This document shows, piece after piece, positions 9,888-20,478 of a stretch of 54,207 bases of DNA. The notes under the pieces were generated by a model. It was not told the origin of the DNA and did not search any database. It saw nothing but the letters and a program-made list of their open reading frames with translations. Made by a program: the position numbers and the translations under genes. This DNA is from Chloromonas sp. AAM2 (lineage: Eukaryota > Chlorophyta > Chlorophyceae > Chlamydomonadales > Chlamydomonadaceae), in the NCBI GenBank assembly GCA_004335635.1, contig QAXH01004685.1, positions 349-54,555 on the forward strand, in the 5' to 3' direction. The first letter of the stretch is position 1; the number at the start of each line of letters is the position of its first letter.

Positions 9888-11045
9888 GAGAAATTCGGGA
9901 GCAACCAAAATGGTCGTAGGCAGTCGGAAATAACCGGAAGCCAGTGTCGAAGTATGTGCTCTGTCGGCCGTGTCTACACTGTTTTTGTATTTATGGATCC
10001 CAACGTGAGAAATTCGCACTTCAGCGTCAAATTCCGCATGCATCACTCAATTTTTGGATGTTATTGCTTCCTCTTTTGCAATTGTTGGCAATTACTCAAT
10101 TTCTCTAGGCACATCAGCTTCGACCGCCGCAATCCGCATGCGACCAAATCCTTAAGCACCCTGTGTTGTTTGTGGGGTTTGTTTGCATCCAATCCTCAGC
10201 CTCATCCCTTTGCGCTTATCCACATACCTGAACTTTTACTGACTGCTTCCTTCCATGTTTTCCCGGTTGCTGTTCAATTTTGCAGGCTGAGGCTGAGGCT
10301 GGTCCTGACGGCATTGTCCCTGGCAGCAGAGCGGTTCTGATCAGCCCTCGGAGCTGCGGGTGTAAATGTTAAGGCAAAGAGGACGCCAGCTAGCATGATT
10401 AAGGATGCCAAGCAACATGTGCCCAGCCACCATGTGGGGGCACCCAACCCCCCCCCCGACCAGAGTCAACCGATACTGCTACTAGTTGGAATCCAAGCCA
10501 CAACCTCAACCAATGGCTGCTGGCGTTAGGGTCCACTTCTTTTAAGTTGCCCCCTCAACCTCACCTAACTTGACCCTGTGGGTGTGCTGTGGGTATATAT
10601 GAAGGACGTTGGCTCGTATCTGATCACAGATGTTGATCTAGCAGTTGATTGTAGTAGTGATTTAGGCTGTTGCCCTTTGAGGTTCTGTGGCAGCACTGTT
10701 GCGTTGGTTCGCATTGCTAGACATTTATTGCTTCTGCCTTTCTCGTTACACTTTCTCGTTTTAGTTGTCTTGCTAAACACTTGCTTCAGTTGTGCCTGAT
10801 GTAAGGGAGTAGACACGGTCCGCACACTGTTGTGTTGTCTGACACAAGACCCCAAGGCTCGAGCTAGATCAAGTGTGGACTTGGTGTGGACGGTGTTCTT
10901 TGTGTTTTATGGCTTGCCGTGTTTTGGTCTCTCCTGGCATATCTGATCAGTGTAGACCGAGAGCTTTGTTGGCTGCTACAGCTGTCAGGTGTGCAGTTGT
11001 TTTTTTGCTGGTCGCGCATTTACAAGTGGGATTGCCACATTTGGG
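9888..11045 (+). repeat. Dispersed repeat family B, copy 2, interrupted
   Basis: Parallel to copy 1 at 6118-6735. After the shared TGATGTAAG block, about 180 bases (roughly 10813-10998) are inserted relative to copy 1; homology then resumes at GTGCAGTTG...TACAAGTGGGATTGCCACAT, matching GTGCAGTGTG...TCAAGTGGCGTTACCACAC. The insert contains the family C element. Confidence 0.55.
10836..10968 (-). repeat. Dispersed repeat family C, copy 2, nested in family B
   Basis: The reverse complement matches 1963-2103 over about 135 bases. Landmarks are AAAGCTCTCGGTCTACA, AAAACACA-AGAACACCG, CACACCAAGTCCACA, TTGATCTAGCTCGAGCCTT and GGGTCTTGTGTCAGACAA. No terminal inverted repeats or coding sequence were seen. 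Confidence 0.8.
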
Positions 11046-12708
11046 CTCAGCACGCCTGGGGCAGAGCATGCAGGATAACATGGCCTTTGCAGTCTTGCAC
11101 AATGCAGCACTACAAAACTAAAAATGATAGCAGATAGGTTCGCGCTGCTGTTTGTGCATAGCATCCAAGAGTTGGCGCAGCAACTGTGGCGAAGAGACTT
11201 GTCACAGCCGGATGCAGAAGGCGAGCAAACAGAAGTTTATTGTGTGTAACTCTGTGGCGTGGCAGCTGCACGAACCCAGAGCCTGAACAAGGAGCCCAGT
11301 GCAAGTCTCGCTCTGAACTCAAAAGAACTCATGTATGATTCAGACGTCAAAGACATGACAAGACGACGTAACCAGTGAGCTTAACCACCAGAGGGATTCA
11401 CTCACTGTAGCGAACGAGGCCTGGCCTGGCAAAAATTGCGTAAGACAGAAGCTACCAATACAATCCGGACACGCGCAAACTGTTAGCAGAACATAGGAAT
11501 TGATTATTGCCAGCCATGCGTGCAGCCTTCCAGTGTTCTCTGCTATGATTAGCTGGTTATTGCCGTTGCACGCCAGCAGCGCAATCTTAAGCACATGCAG
11601 GCCTAGTGCAGCATGGCGCAAGCCATTGCGCCAGCCCAGCTCCCCATATCTCATTTTTTTAAACCACTTACATGTAGCAACCCGTGCCCTTGTGTTTCGG
11701 TTACATGATCGTACACTAAACATGTGTGCTGACATCCATTTCAGTGGTGCATCGCTCAGACTGCCAGCCCACATCAGGCTCGTGTGCTATTATGCTCTCG
11801 TTGTGTACCAGAGGGCCGTGCACATCATGCCATGTACATTATGCATGCAACCTGCATCAGGGCACGTACCGGCCATCACACGCTTTCGTCTGCCCTTGTG
11901 TTATAGGCATCCTTGGGACATAGAGCTAGGAGACTGTTGCCTGATCTCCTGACCGGCTCGTGGTCCAAGCCATCGCCACGTGTGGCAGTGCCTTGGGGCT
12001 GGGCTGGGACGCTGAGATGCCATACCGTAGAGGAGCCTCCGTATGATTCAAGACATATCAGTGCAGCCTCGATACGGACCTCAAAACCTCAGATTACAAT
12101 GGTGCTTGACGTCACTGAGTTTTTTTGCGGACGGTGGAAGCATGAATTTCTGCGGCAGTGGCGGGCGGCGGAAGGGTCAATATTTTGATTGAAGGTTGAG
12201 GGTCAATCGCTCATCTGAGATCAAAGCTTCTGGATGCCTACCTCCTGCGCGCAGAGATGCCGACATCCACATTTAGTTACGTTTCTGCACGTGCATCTTC
12301 GGACCACTTATGCTCCGGAGGCAACCAAGCATGCGCACAGCACTAGCCATCCAAATCAAGGCTCGGTGCCCTCTGCTTTTGGGAATTGTCGGGTGAAGGC
12401 GCTGATATTTGTTATCCAGCTGCCCCCCGTCACATACCCAGCGACCCGCCAGTGCAACATCAACATAACCATCGGTGAGTTAAAACTCTGAGCCAGCCAA
12501 TGGCGGTGGTTTTGGGTCAAGCTTGCATGAACGAAATGTGCTTGCATTTGTCGGGAGGACGGCTTGGGGCACCAGCAAACTGAATCGCTTGCTGAGCAGT
12601 GCAGCACACAATCCTATAGGCAACTATGAATGAAGCATGAGCGTGTTAATAGCCGGTGTCTGAGGCGGGCTGCCACTGGCCTTCCTTCTGACATGCAGGC
12701 CCGTAATC

Positions 12709-15700
12709 ATGAAGATGAATGCAAGCGGATGGCTACATTTCTTGGCCATCAGCAGCTTGCTTGTTCTAGCCGTACAGAGCAGCACAGCTCAAAGCAGCGC
12801 TCCGGCAAAGAGCAGGCAACAACAACCTCGGTATCGGGGAGTGTTCATTTATCAAGGTCACGTGCCCGGAAGGCGCAGATTGCAGCAAGGTTGGTGCGAT
12901 GCTCACGCTTTTGCCATTTTTGAAACCATCGCCCAAGGTTCCGCATTTCAAACCTTGGGTGATTGCCACGTCATGCAGACTGGACATCAGGAGACGAACA
13001 TTCTGCATCAGGAGAAAACGACTGGTCATCAGGAGATGCATGCATTCCTGTGCCCTGGCCCTTTGGGCTTACACCAGATACTGCAGCTGCTCGTGAGTTC
13101 TTTCTCATCTGTCTACCTGACGGCACCCTGACGCTGCCAGACCAGAATTTGAACATCACACGATTTGGAGACGGATTCTTTGAAACCGACAACCCTGTGT
13201 ATCACAAGGTAAGCCAAACAAGCCCTTACACGCCCTTGGCAAAGTAATCAGCCCGGGACAAGCAGCCACCCAGTTAGGCCGGGACGTTGTCTGTACCTGC
13301 TTGAAACGTTAAATGGCTCATGCGAAACATTGTCAAAGCAATCAAATTGATAACCTCCTGAATGAGGTTGCCTGGTCAGAATAACCTGGAAATGTATTCC
13401 GCAAGCCGGCCTATGGGCCAAGCAACTTACCAGCATACACCCAGCGCCAAACATACTTCCCTACTGAAGCCTAACAAGCGTCTCCATTGTGCATGCAGGT
13501 GTATTGGAAGCTCAATGAGGCAGCACCACCACCACCTCCAGCCCGCGTGTGCCCTCCAGTGCCGTTTCCCTTCAGCTACGACTTGGCAAGTGCAGCAACC
13601 TCTGAGTTCCTGGTCGTGTGCCTCCCCACAAGCCAGGTCTATCTTCCCTCAAACGATGTCATCATCACCAGCTTTGGCCAAGGCTTCATCACTGTTGATA
13701 AGAAGATGTACAGTCGGGTGAGTGCAATGCGCATTACATCTCCTACCACAGTGCAACACCCGAGTATCACTGAGCCTGTCCACCTTAGCTGGAGGCTTAA
13801 CTAGCTTCACGTCCAGCAATGCGGCTAGTCTGAAGCCATGGTGAATCAACTCGCAAACCCAATCTAAACTCATACAACAGTAGGTAAGTGCCGGGCACAG
13901 CCTGGACGGCGGTAAGACTGCATGACTCGCACAGGCACGAGCTTGCAAGGTGGTCTCGTTCAACGCATCTAAGATTAGGGCTTGACTGGCCATACCCTCA
14001 TGTTCCGTTCGCCTGGTCTACAAGGCCCATACAAGTTGATGGTCACTGTGCAGTGTTGCTTGCACTGGCTATTGCAAGGATTGCGTTGGTCGGTTTGCAG
14101 CCTTGAAGTGCTTGTTTAGTATTTGTTAGTACATGTCAAGCTGCTGACACGCCTGGCCTGCTTGTTTTCCTACAGGCCTGCAACCAAAGCACACACGTTG
14201 AGAGCATCCTCAACTTGACTGCGTCTTTCAGCCTGTCCGCGGATAACACCCTGGACTTGAACGGCACACTGGCGCGCGGACTAGTTGCCGACAGTGACCA
14301 GAACATGTTTCCCTTCCGCAGCACCGCACAGCCACTAGGCCAACCCTTCTACGCCCAGATTACGTTGGCGAGCTGGGGCGACTGTGGGGGTGCATATCTG
14401 CGCGGACCGGTCGGCAACTGCACTTGGGATGGCTGGGCTACAGAACCCATCGGCGCCTGCAATGTGCAGCTGGATTATGGCTTGTCCTTGTCACCACCGC
14501 CGTCTCCGCCCTTGCCAGCCCGCACATGCCCAGCCGTTCCCCTGCCCTTCAGCTACAACTCCACAGCCGCTGCTGGGCCTGATTTCCTCGTCCAATGCTT
14601 GCCGACCGGCCAAGTCTACCTGCCTTCAATCGACGTGATCATCACCAGCTTCGGCCAAGGCTTCATCACCATTGATAAGCAGTTGTTTACCAGGGTAAGT
14701 GCAATGGGCACGGCGCTGAGCAGGGTGGCGTTTGTCGCAATATGGTCGTTCCAGTGGTCTCACAGCAACTCACCGGGGTGCACCGTTGCGCAGCGTGTAG
14801 CAGCCCTATCAAACGGAACATAAACAAAATGCCACGCAGTCACCACGCCTGCCAGCCTCTAAGAATACATCACGTCACATGCAACTCATGCCATTCATGG
14901 ACTGGACCAGATGTCTGTAATCGTATGCAGTTGTGCCGTTTTTAATCACGTTGTTTTCCCAGCGCTTGCTTTTTGCCTTGAACCCACCCATGCACGCACC
15001 AGTACGCCATTACCATAAACGTTGTGTTGGTGGTGTCAATTCCAGGCCTGCAACCAGAGCACGCGCGTAGCGAGCCTCCTCAACCTCACTGCATCATTCA
15101 GTTTGTCAGCCGATAACATTCTGGGCGTCGAGGGAACACTGGCACGTGCTCTGATGGCAGACAGCGAGGGAAACATGTTCCCCTTCCGCAACACAACTCA
15201 GCCGCTTGGTCAGCCTTTCTTGTATGAAGTCACGCTGGCGAGTTGGGGCGACTGCGGCGGCGGTTACCTCCGCGGTCCGACCGGTAACTGCACCTGGAAC
15301 GGCAGCACTGACCCACCCCAAGGCGCATGCGAAGTCCAGATTGAGTATCACGCTTCGCCCTTCCCGCCATCGCCGCCAGCCCGCACATGCCCAGCCGTTC
15401 CCCTGCCCTTCAGCTACAAGCTGGCCAGCGCTGCTGGGCCTGATTTCCTCGTCCAGTGTCTGCCGACCGGCCAAGTCTATCTGCCCTCAATCGACGTGAT
15501 CATCACCAGCTTTGGCCAAGGCTTCATCACCGTCGATAAGCCAATGTTCAGCAGGGTGAGTATGAAACTCAAACACGTTATGCCTGTTGAAACAGGCATC
15601 CACACAAAGTGTGCCAGATTGCAAGTCAGTTGCACACGCACACAAACATCATAACACTCATAACACCTGCACTCACCGTCAGGGACGACGCAGTTTGCTT

Positions 15701-18700
15701 CTTTCACTGGCAACGGCTTACGCTAGCCATTTCTTGCCTTGCGATGCCGCATCCTTCTGCTCCAGCTTATGGCTTACTGCTTCAGCTCCTGTTAGTACGT
15801 TCGTGCTTACAACGTTGTCGGCAGTACGAGACAACAATGGTCCGTCTAGACATTCGGTGTGCAACTGCTGCGCTTGCCTTGGTGATTGCAGGCTTGCAAC
15901 CAGAGCACGAACATGATGAGCGTCTTGAACCTGACCGCATCCTTCAGCCTGTCTCCAAACAACATCATGGACCTCAGCGGCACACTGGCGCGCGGACTGG
16001 TCGCGGATAGCGATCAGAACATGTTCCCGTTCCGCAACACAGCACAGCCTCTGGGGCAGCCGTTTTACAACGAGGTCACACTGGCCGGCTGGGGCGACTG
16101 TGGTGGCGCATACCTCCGCGGCCCCAGCGGAAGCTGCGCTTGGGACGGCAGCACCGAGCCGCCCCAGGGCGCATGCGAGGTGCAGATTGATTACATGTTG
16201 TCCGCCCCGCCTTCGCCTCCGGCCATTACATGTTCAAGCGTTCCCCTGCCCTTCAGCTACAACCTGGTCAGCGCAGCTGGGCCTGACTTCCTGGTCCAGT
16301 GTTTACCAACCGGCCAAGTGTACCTGCCGTCAATCGATGTCATCATCACCGGCTTCGGCCAAGGCTTCATCACTGTTGGCAAGCCAATGTTCAGCAGGGT
16401 GAGTGCAATTGACGGTCGAAAAGCCCTCAGCCCTGAGCTGAGCTCATACCGTACGCGTTACCTTATGTGCCTGTTGTGCATGTGGCTTGTGCAGGCCTGC
16501 AACCAAACCAGTAGCGTGCAAAGCATCCTCAACCTCACCTCATCATTCAGCCTATCGGCAGTCAACACGATGGATCTTGCCGGAACACTTGCACGTGGCT
16601 TGGTTGCCGACAGCGACGGAAACATGTTCCCGTTCCCAGCGGGAGAACCCCGAACGCTTGATCAACCTTTCTACCATCAAATCACGCTGGCCGGCTGGGG
16701 TGATTGTGGTGGCGCATACCTCCGCGGCCCCAGCGGAAACTGCACATGGGATGGCAGCACTGATCCGCCGCAGGGCGCATGCGAGGTGCAAATCGACTAC
16801 GCATTGCCCACTCCGCTAAACCCGCCCTCGCCTCCGCTACCCACGTGCCCAGTGGTTCCCATGCCGTTCAGTTACAACTCCACGAGCGTAGCAGGGCCTG
16901 ACTTCTTGGTCCAGTGCTTGCCGACCGGCCAAGTCTACCTGCCTTCGATTGACGTCATCATCACCAGCTTTGGCCAAGGCTTCATCACCGTCGATAAGCC
17001 AATGTTCAGCAGGGTGAGTGCGACGGGCGGTCGCAAACTGCATGCGCATCACACCTCCTACCATTAACATTGAATTGCATCTCAACGCTTCGTTTGCTCG
17101 TGCGGCGATTGATACTACTCATGCGAGCTGCAACGAATCCCTGTGCGAATCTGCGTCTCATCACTGTGTGCGTTGCAATGCAGGCTTGCAACCAGAGTTC
17201 ACACATCGAAGGAGTCCTGAACCTGACGCGCTCCTTCCGTTTGTCCGCCGATAATATTCTGGACTTGAACGGCACACTGGCACGCGGACTAGTTGCCGAC
17301 AGTGACCAGAACATGTTTCCCTTCCGCAGCACCGCACAGCCACTAGGCCAGCCCTTTTACGACCAGATAACGTTGGTGAGCTGGGGCGACTGCGGCGGCG
17401 TCTATCTCCGCGGCCCAAGCGGCAGCTGCCAATGGGATGGAAGCCCCGTGCCACCTCAAGGGGCGTGCGAGGTGCAGATCGACTATCTGCTGCCTACTTC
17501 ACCTTCCCAGGCGCCACCTTCTCCTCCGCTACCCACGTGCCCAGATGTTCCTTTGCCGTTCAGCTACAGCCTGACAAGCGCAGCCGGACCTGATTTCCTG
17601 GTCCAGTGTTTGCCGAGCAGCCAAGTCTATCTGCCTTCAATCAACGTCATCATCACCAGCTTCGGCCAAGGCTTCATCACTGTTGGCAAGCCAATGTTCA
17701 GCAGGGTAAGTTTTCCGATCCAAACAGCATTGCGGCTGGCTTCTCATGGACAGCCAGCCTTGAAGTTGAGTCTGAAAAGACTGAGACCCATTTAGCATGC
17801 TGGCAGTGTCAGGTATAGCCATCTTGCTCACATCGGTGCAGAGCATGGAAAGAAGCGTCTCTGCTTCTATCGTTAGTAATACATGGTACAATGGGGGGGA
17901 ATGCTACACAATGTTACTGTCTACAAACCTCGGACTTAATAACTATAAATAATAGCTGTGCTGCTTTCACATGTCGCCTCAGCCGTGTTATTGTGCACGA
18001 TACGCTTACGAATTGCACGGGCATGTTCAAAACTCTTTTCTGTTTGCTTCAAGCCCCGCTGAGCATCCAGTTGAAGTCAAACGGTTCATCGTCCATGATC
18101 GCAACCTGCGGTGCCTTTGTTTTGCCTCCTGCAGGCCTGCAACCAAACCAGTAGCGTGCAAAGCATCCTCAACCTCACCTTATCATTCAGCCTATCGGCA
18201 GTCAACACGATGGATCTTGCCGGAACACTTGCACGTGGCTTGGTTGCCGACAGCGACGGAAACATGTTCCCGTTCCCAGCGGGAGAACCCCGAACGCTTG
18301 ATCAACCTTTCTACCATCAAATCACGCTGGCCGGCTGGGGCGACTGTGGTGGCGCGTACCTTCGTGGCCCCAGCGGAAACTGCACTTGGGACGGCAGCAC
18401 TGATCCGCCGCAAGGCGCATGCGAGGTGCAAATCGATTACATGCTGGCGCCCCAGCCACCACCATCGCCGCCAGTTCGCTCATGCCAGGACGTTCCCCTG
18501 CCCTTCAGCTACAACCTGGCCAGCGCAGCTGGACCTGACTTCTTGATCGAGTGTTTGCCCACTGGCCAGATATATCTGCCTTCCATCGACGTTATCATTA
18601 CCAGCTTTGGCCAAGGCTTCATCACCATTGACAAGCAGTTGTTCAGCAGGGTGAGTGCACACCATGTAGCTCTTCCAAAGCATGGCAGCCATTGGCATTG

Positions 18701-19378
18701 GGACCATTCAACAAGGATAATCGTGACAAGCAATTGACTCCTCCATTTTGCTAGTAAGGTCATAGAATGTTGTCAGGAGCTGGCGTTCCACCTGCAGCTG
18801 ATTGGTTTTGTAGGTGTGCTGGTAGGCTCTCTCCTTGATGCTGCTGCCCTGCTGCTGCCTTTCGCAGTCTTGCAACCTCCAATCGCACGTGGAAAGGGCC
18901 TTCCAACTAACTTCTTCGTTCATCCTGACCCCGGACAACGTGTTGGAAATGAACGGCACGCTGGCGCGCGGGCTGGTGGCCGACAGCGATCAGAACATGT
19001 TCCCGTTCCGCAGCAGCGCGGAGCCGCTGGGCATTGGCTTCCGCAATGAGATTGTGCTCGTGACAGTTGGGAGTTGCGGCGGCGCGTACCTTCGAGGCCC
19101 CAACGGCAACTGCAGGTGCGTGCATTGCTTGAGCATGGGTGCGTGCAAGCAGCAGGTCCACGCTCGAAGGGTCGTCGTAGCGTAGTCGTGTCGTGCGTTA
19201 TGCAAATTGTACTTTAGCAGAAGCGGGAACACGATGAATGCCGTCTCATGCAACGTGCTGATTGCGTGTTTGCCCTTGCTCGTACTTCAGGTGGTCTGGC
19301 GGTGATGAGCCCCCGACGGGATCTTGCCACATCAAGATCGGGTGGCAAGCCAGCCGCCGTCGTGTTCTCCGCCAATAG
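12709..19378 (+). CDS. Secreted modular wall-type protein of tandem WAK-ectodomain-like repeats
   Basis: Eleven exons: 12709-12889, 12979-13208, 13499-13717, 14176-14694, 15046-15555, 15892-16398, 16495-17013, 17184-17705, 18135-18650, 18868-19115, 19291-19378; about 1,350 residues. A signal peptide (HFLAISSLLVLAVQSSTA) opens the protein. Two alternating domains follow. Domain A (8 copies) runs C-x3-VPLPFSYN...GPDFLVQCLPTGQVYLPS...IITSFGQGFI. Domain B (7 copies) runs ACNQ...LNLT-SFSLSADN...GTLARGLVADSD-NMFPF...WGDCGGAYLRGP-GNCTWDG...GACEVQIDY. Short SPPPSPP hinges link B to the next A. The first A (CIPVPWPFGLT) resembles the IPYPFGI motif of plant galacturonan-binding GUB_WAK domains, and B resembles the WAK-associated domain that follows it in wall-associated kinases. 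That assignment is by eye. There is no kinase, transmembrane segment or GPI tail, so a secreted, possibly pectin- or glycan-binding, matrix protein is inferred. The 5' splice choice (12889/12979) is the least certain. Confidence 0.8.
14176..18650 (+). repeat. Array of six tandem symmetric (0-0) exons
   Basis: The exons at 14176, 15046, 15892, 16495, 17184 and 18135 are 507-522 bases each. All begin caggC(C/T)TGCAACCA at phase 0 and end A(G/C)CAGG|gtragt at phase 0. Each encodes domain B, a Pro-rich hinge and the next domain A, so exon borders fall between A and B. Any exon can be added, lost or skipped without a frameshift. Introns between them (96 to 490 bases) are much less alike than the exons. 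Confidence 0.95.
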
Positions 19379-20478
19379 CCGCCTCCATGCTGTCGTTGAC
19401 CTTGCGCGTCTCCAATGATTCTTTTTATTGCCCGTCATTGTCTTGTCGTGTGTGGGGACGGTCGAACTCTTCTCTTGCTAGTTTCATGGTGCCCGAGCAC
19501 AGCACAGGACACGCCTCGAGTAGAACAAGCCCACCGTGTTGTACATACATAAGGGTGCAGCGGCCCATACCCTTCCCTTGTACAGTCCTAGACGGATAGA
19601 AGGTATTTCCTGACGTGTTGCCCTGTGGGCAAGCATTGCGTTTTAGACGTTGGTGGTTCTGATCAACACTTCATCATCATAGCTTTGCCTCTGTGGGCTG
19701 CGTACTTGTTGCCCGTACCCGTGCTGCTGGCTGAAGACATTTAGAGCAGGGTGCCCAGCGGCCACAGATGGCCCGGACATCAGGGGCCCTGCCGTTGGTT
19801 TCAATGGAACACGCCTTGTCTGGGAGTACACACATCTAATAAGGCCTTCTGGGTGTAGTGGCCGTATACTTGTCTAACTTAACAAGTTGTCTGCGCTGAG
19901 CATGACTGACTTACCTAGCTGAGGTGTTGCGATGTTGACTAATAGTAGAACATGTACCCGACGATTCCAGCCACCAAAAATCGCAACACTTTGTGTGCAT
20001 GCGTGCGTGCGTCTCCTTAGTGGTTGATGTGCACCGATGCAATTGATTTGGCTTGGTGTCAAAGCATCAGTCTAGTGCTCGATGCTCTATGTATTGCAAC
20101 TGCACGTGTAAAGAGCACAAACCGCAAGGGGCAGCGAGTGAGCAGTCATGCACGCCTTGAGAGGGAAAGTAGGTGAAGCACTCCAGAGAGATACTGTTAC
20201 GGTGTAGTCAAGACAACTCTCACGCGTCTGGCGACATGTGTTTACCTAACCAGCGTGAACAGTATGAATCACTCAGCCAACCGAACCATCATAATTGGCC
20301 ACAGCCTCAACACACGAGTCTGTCCCAGCCTTTTGTACAAACTGGCGCCTGGTTTACAGCAGTATGGCAAACACAAACTGTCAGAACACAAGCTGGGTGC
20401 GTGCATGTGATCAGCTAGCATCTGCAATACGGAGAATCCATCTGCATGTCCGTCTGCATGATTTCGCATGCAGAGTCC
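19379..20478. other. Convergent 3' regions, no gene seen
   Basis: Lies between the + strand modular protein and the - strand polyQ protein, which converge here. It should contain both 3' UTRs. On the - strand a TGTAA sequence (20354-20358) lies about 120 bases past the stop of the polyQ gene and could be its polyadenylation signal. Nothing else was recognised. Confidence 0.5.

Larger units (their letters stand above)
9273..12708. other. Intergenic, nested repeats and promoter side of the modular wall-protein gene
   Basis: Holds repeat family B copy 2 with a family C element inside it, a poly-C run near 10447-10457, and two tRNA-like internal-promoter matches on the - strand. From about 11050 to 12708 there is no recognisable exon. 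A palindromic TGACGTCA lies near 12106. A peptide near 12415-12473 ends at a good donor (ACCATCG|gtgagt) and could be an unlinked exon, but no partner exon was identified. Confidence 0.45.

Noticed and set aside
12106..12113. TGACGTCA palindrome as a bZIP-type regulatory site
   Set aside because: A single 8-base match about 600 bases from the start codon has no supporting context.
12234..12491. Frame ending in CNINITIG before a good splice donor (12473)
   Set aside because: No acceptor with matching phase or homologous partner exon was found. The modular gene has its own signal-peptide start at 12709.
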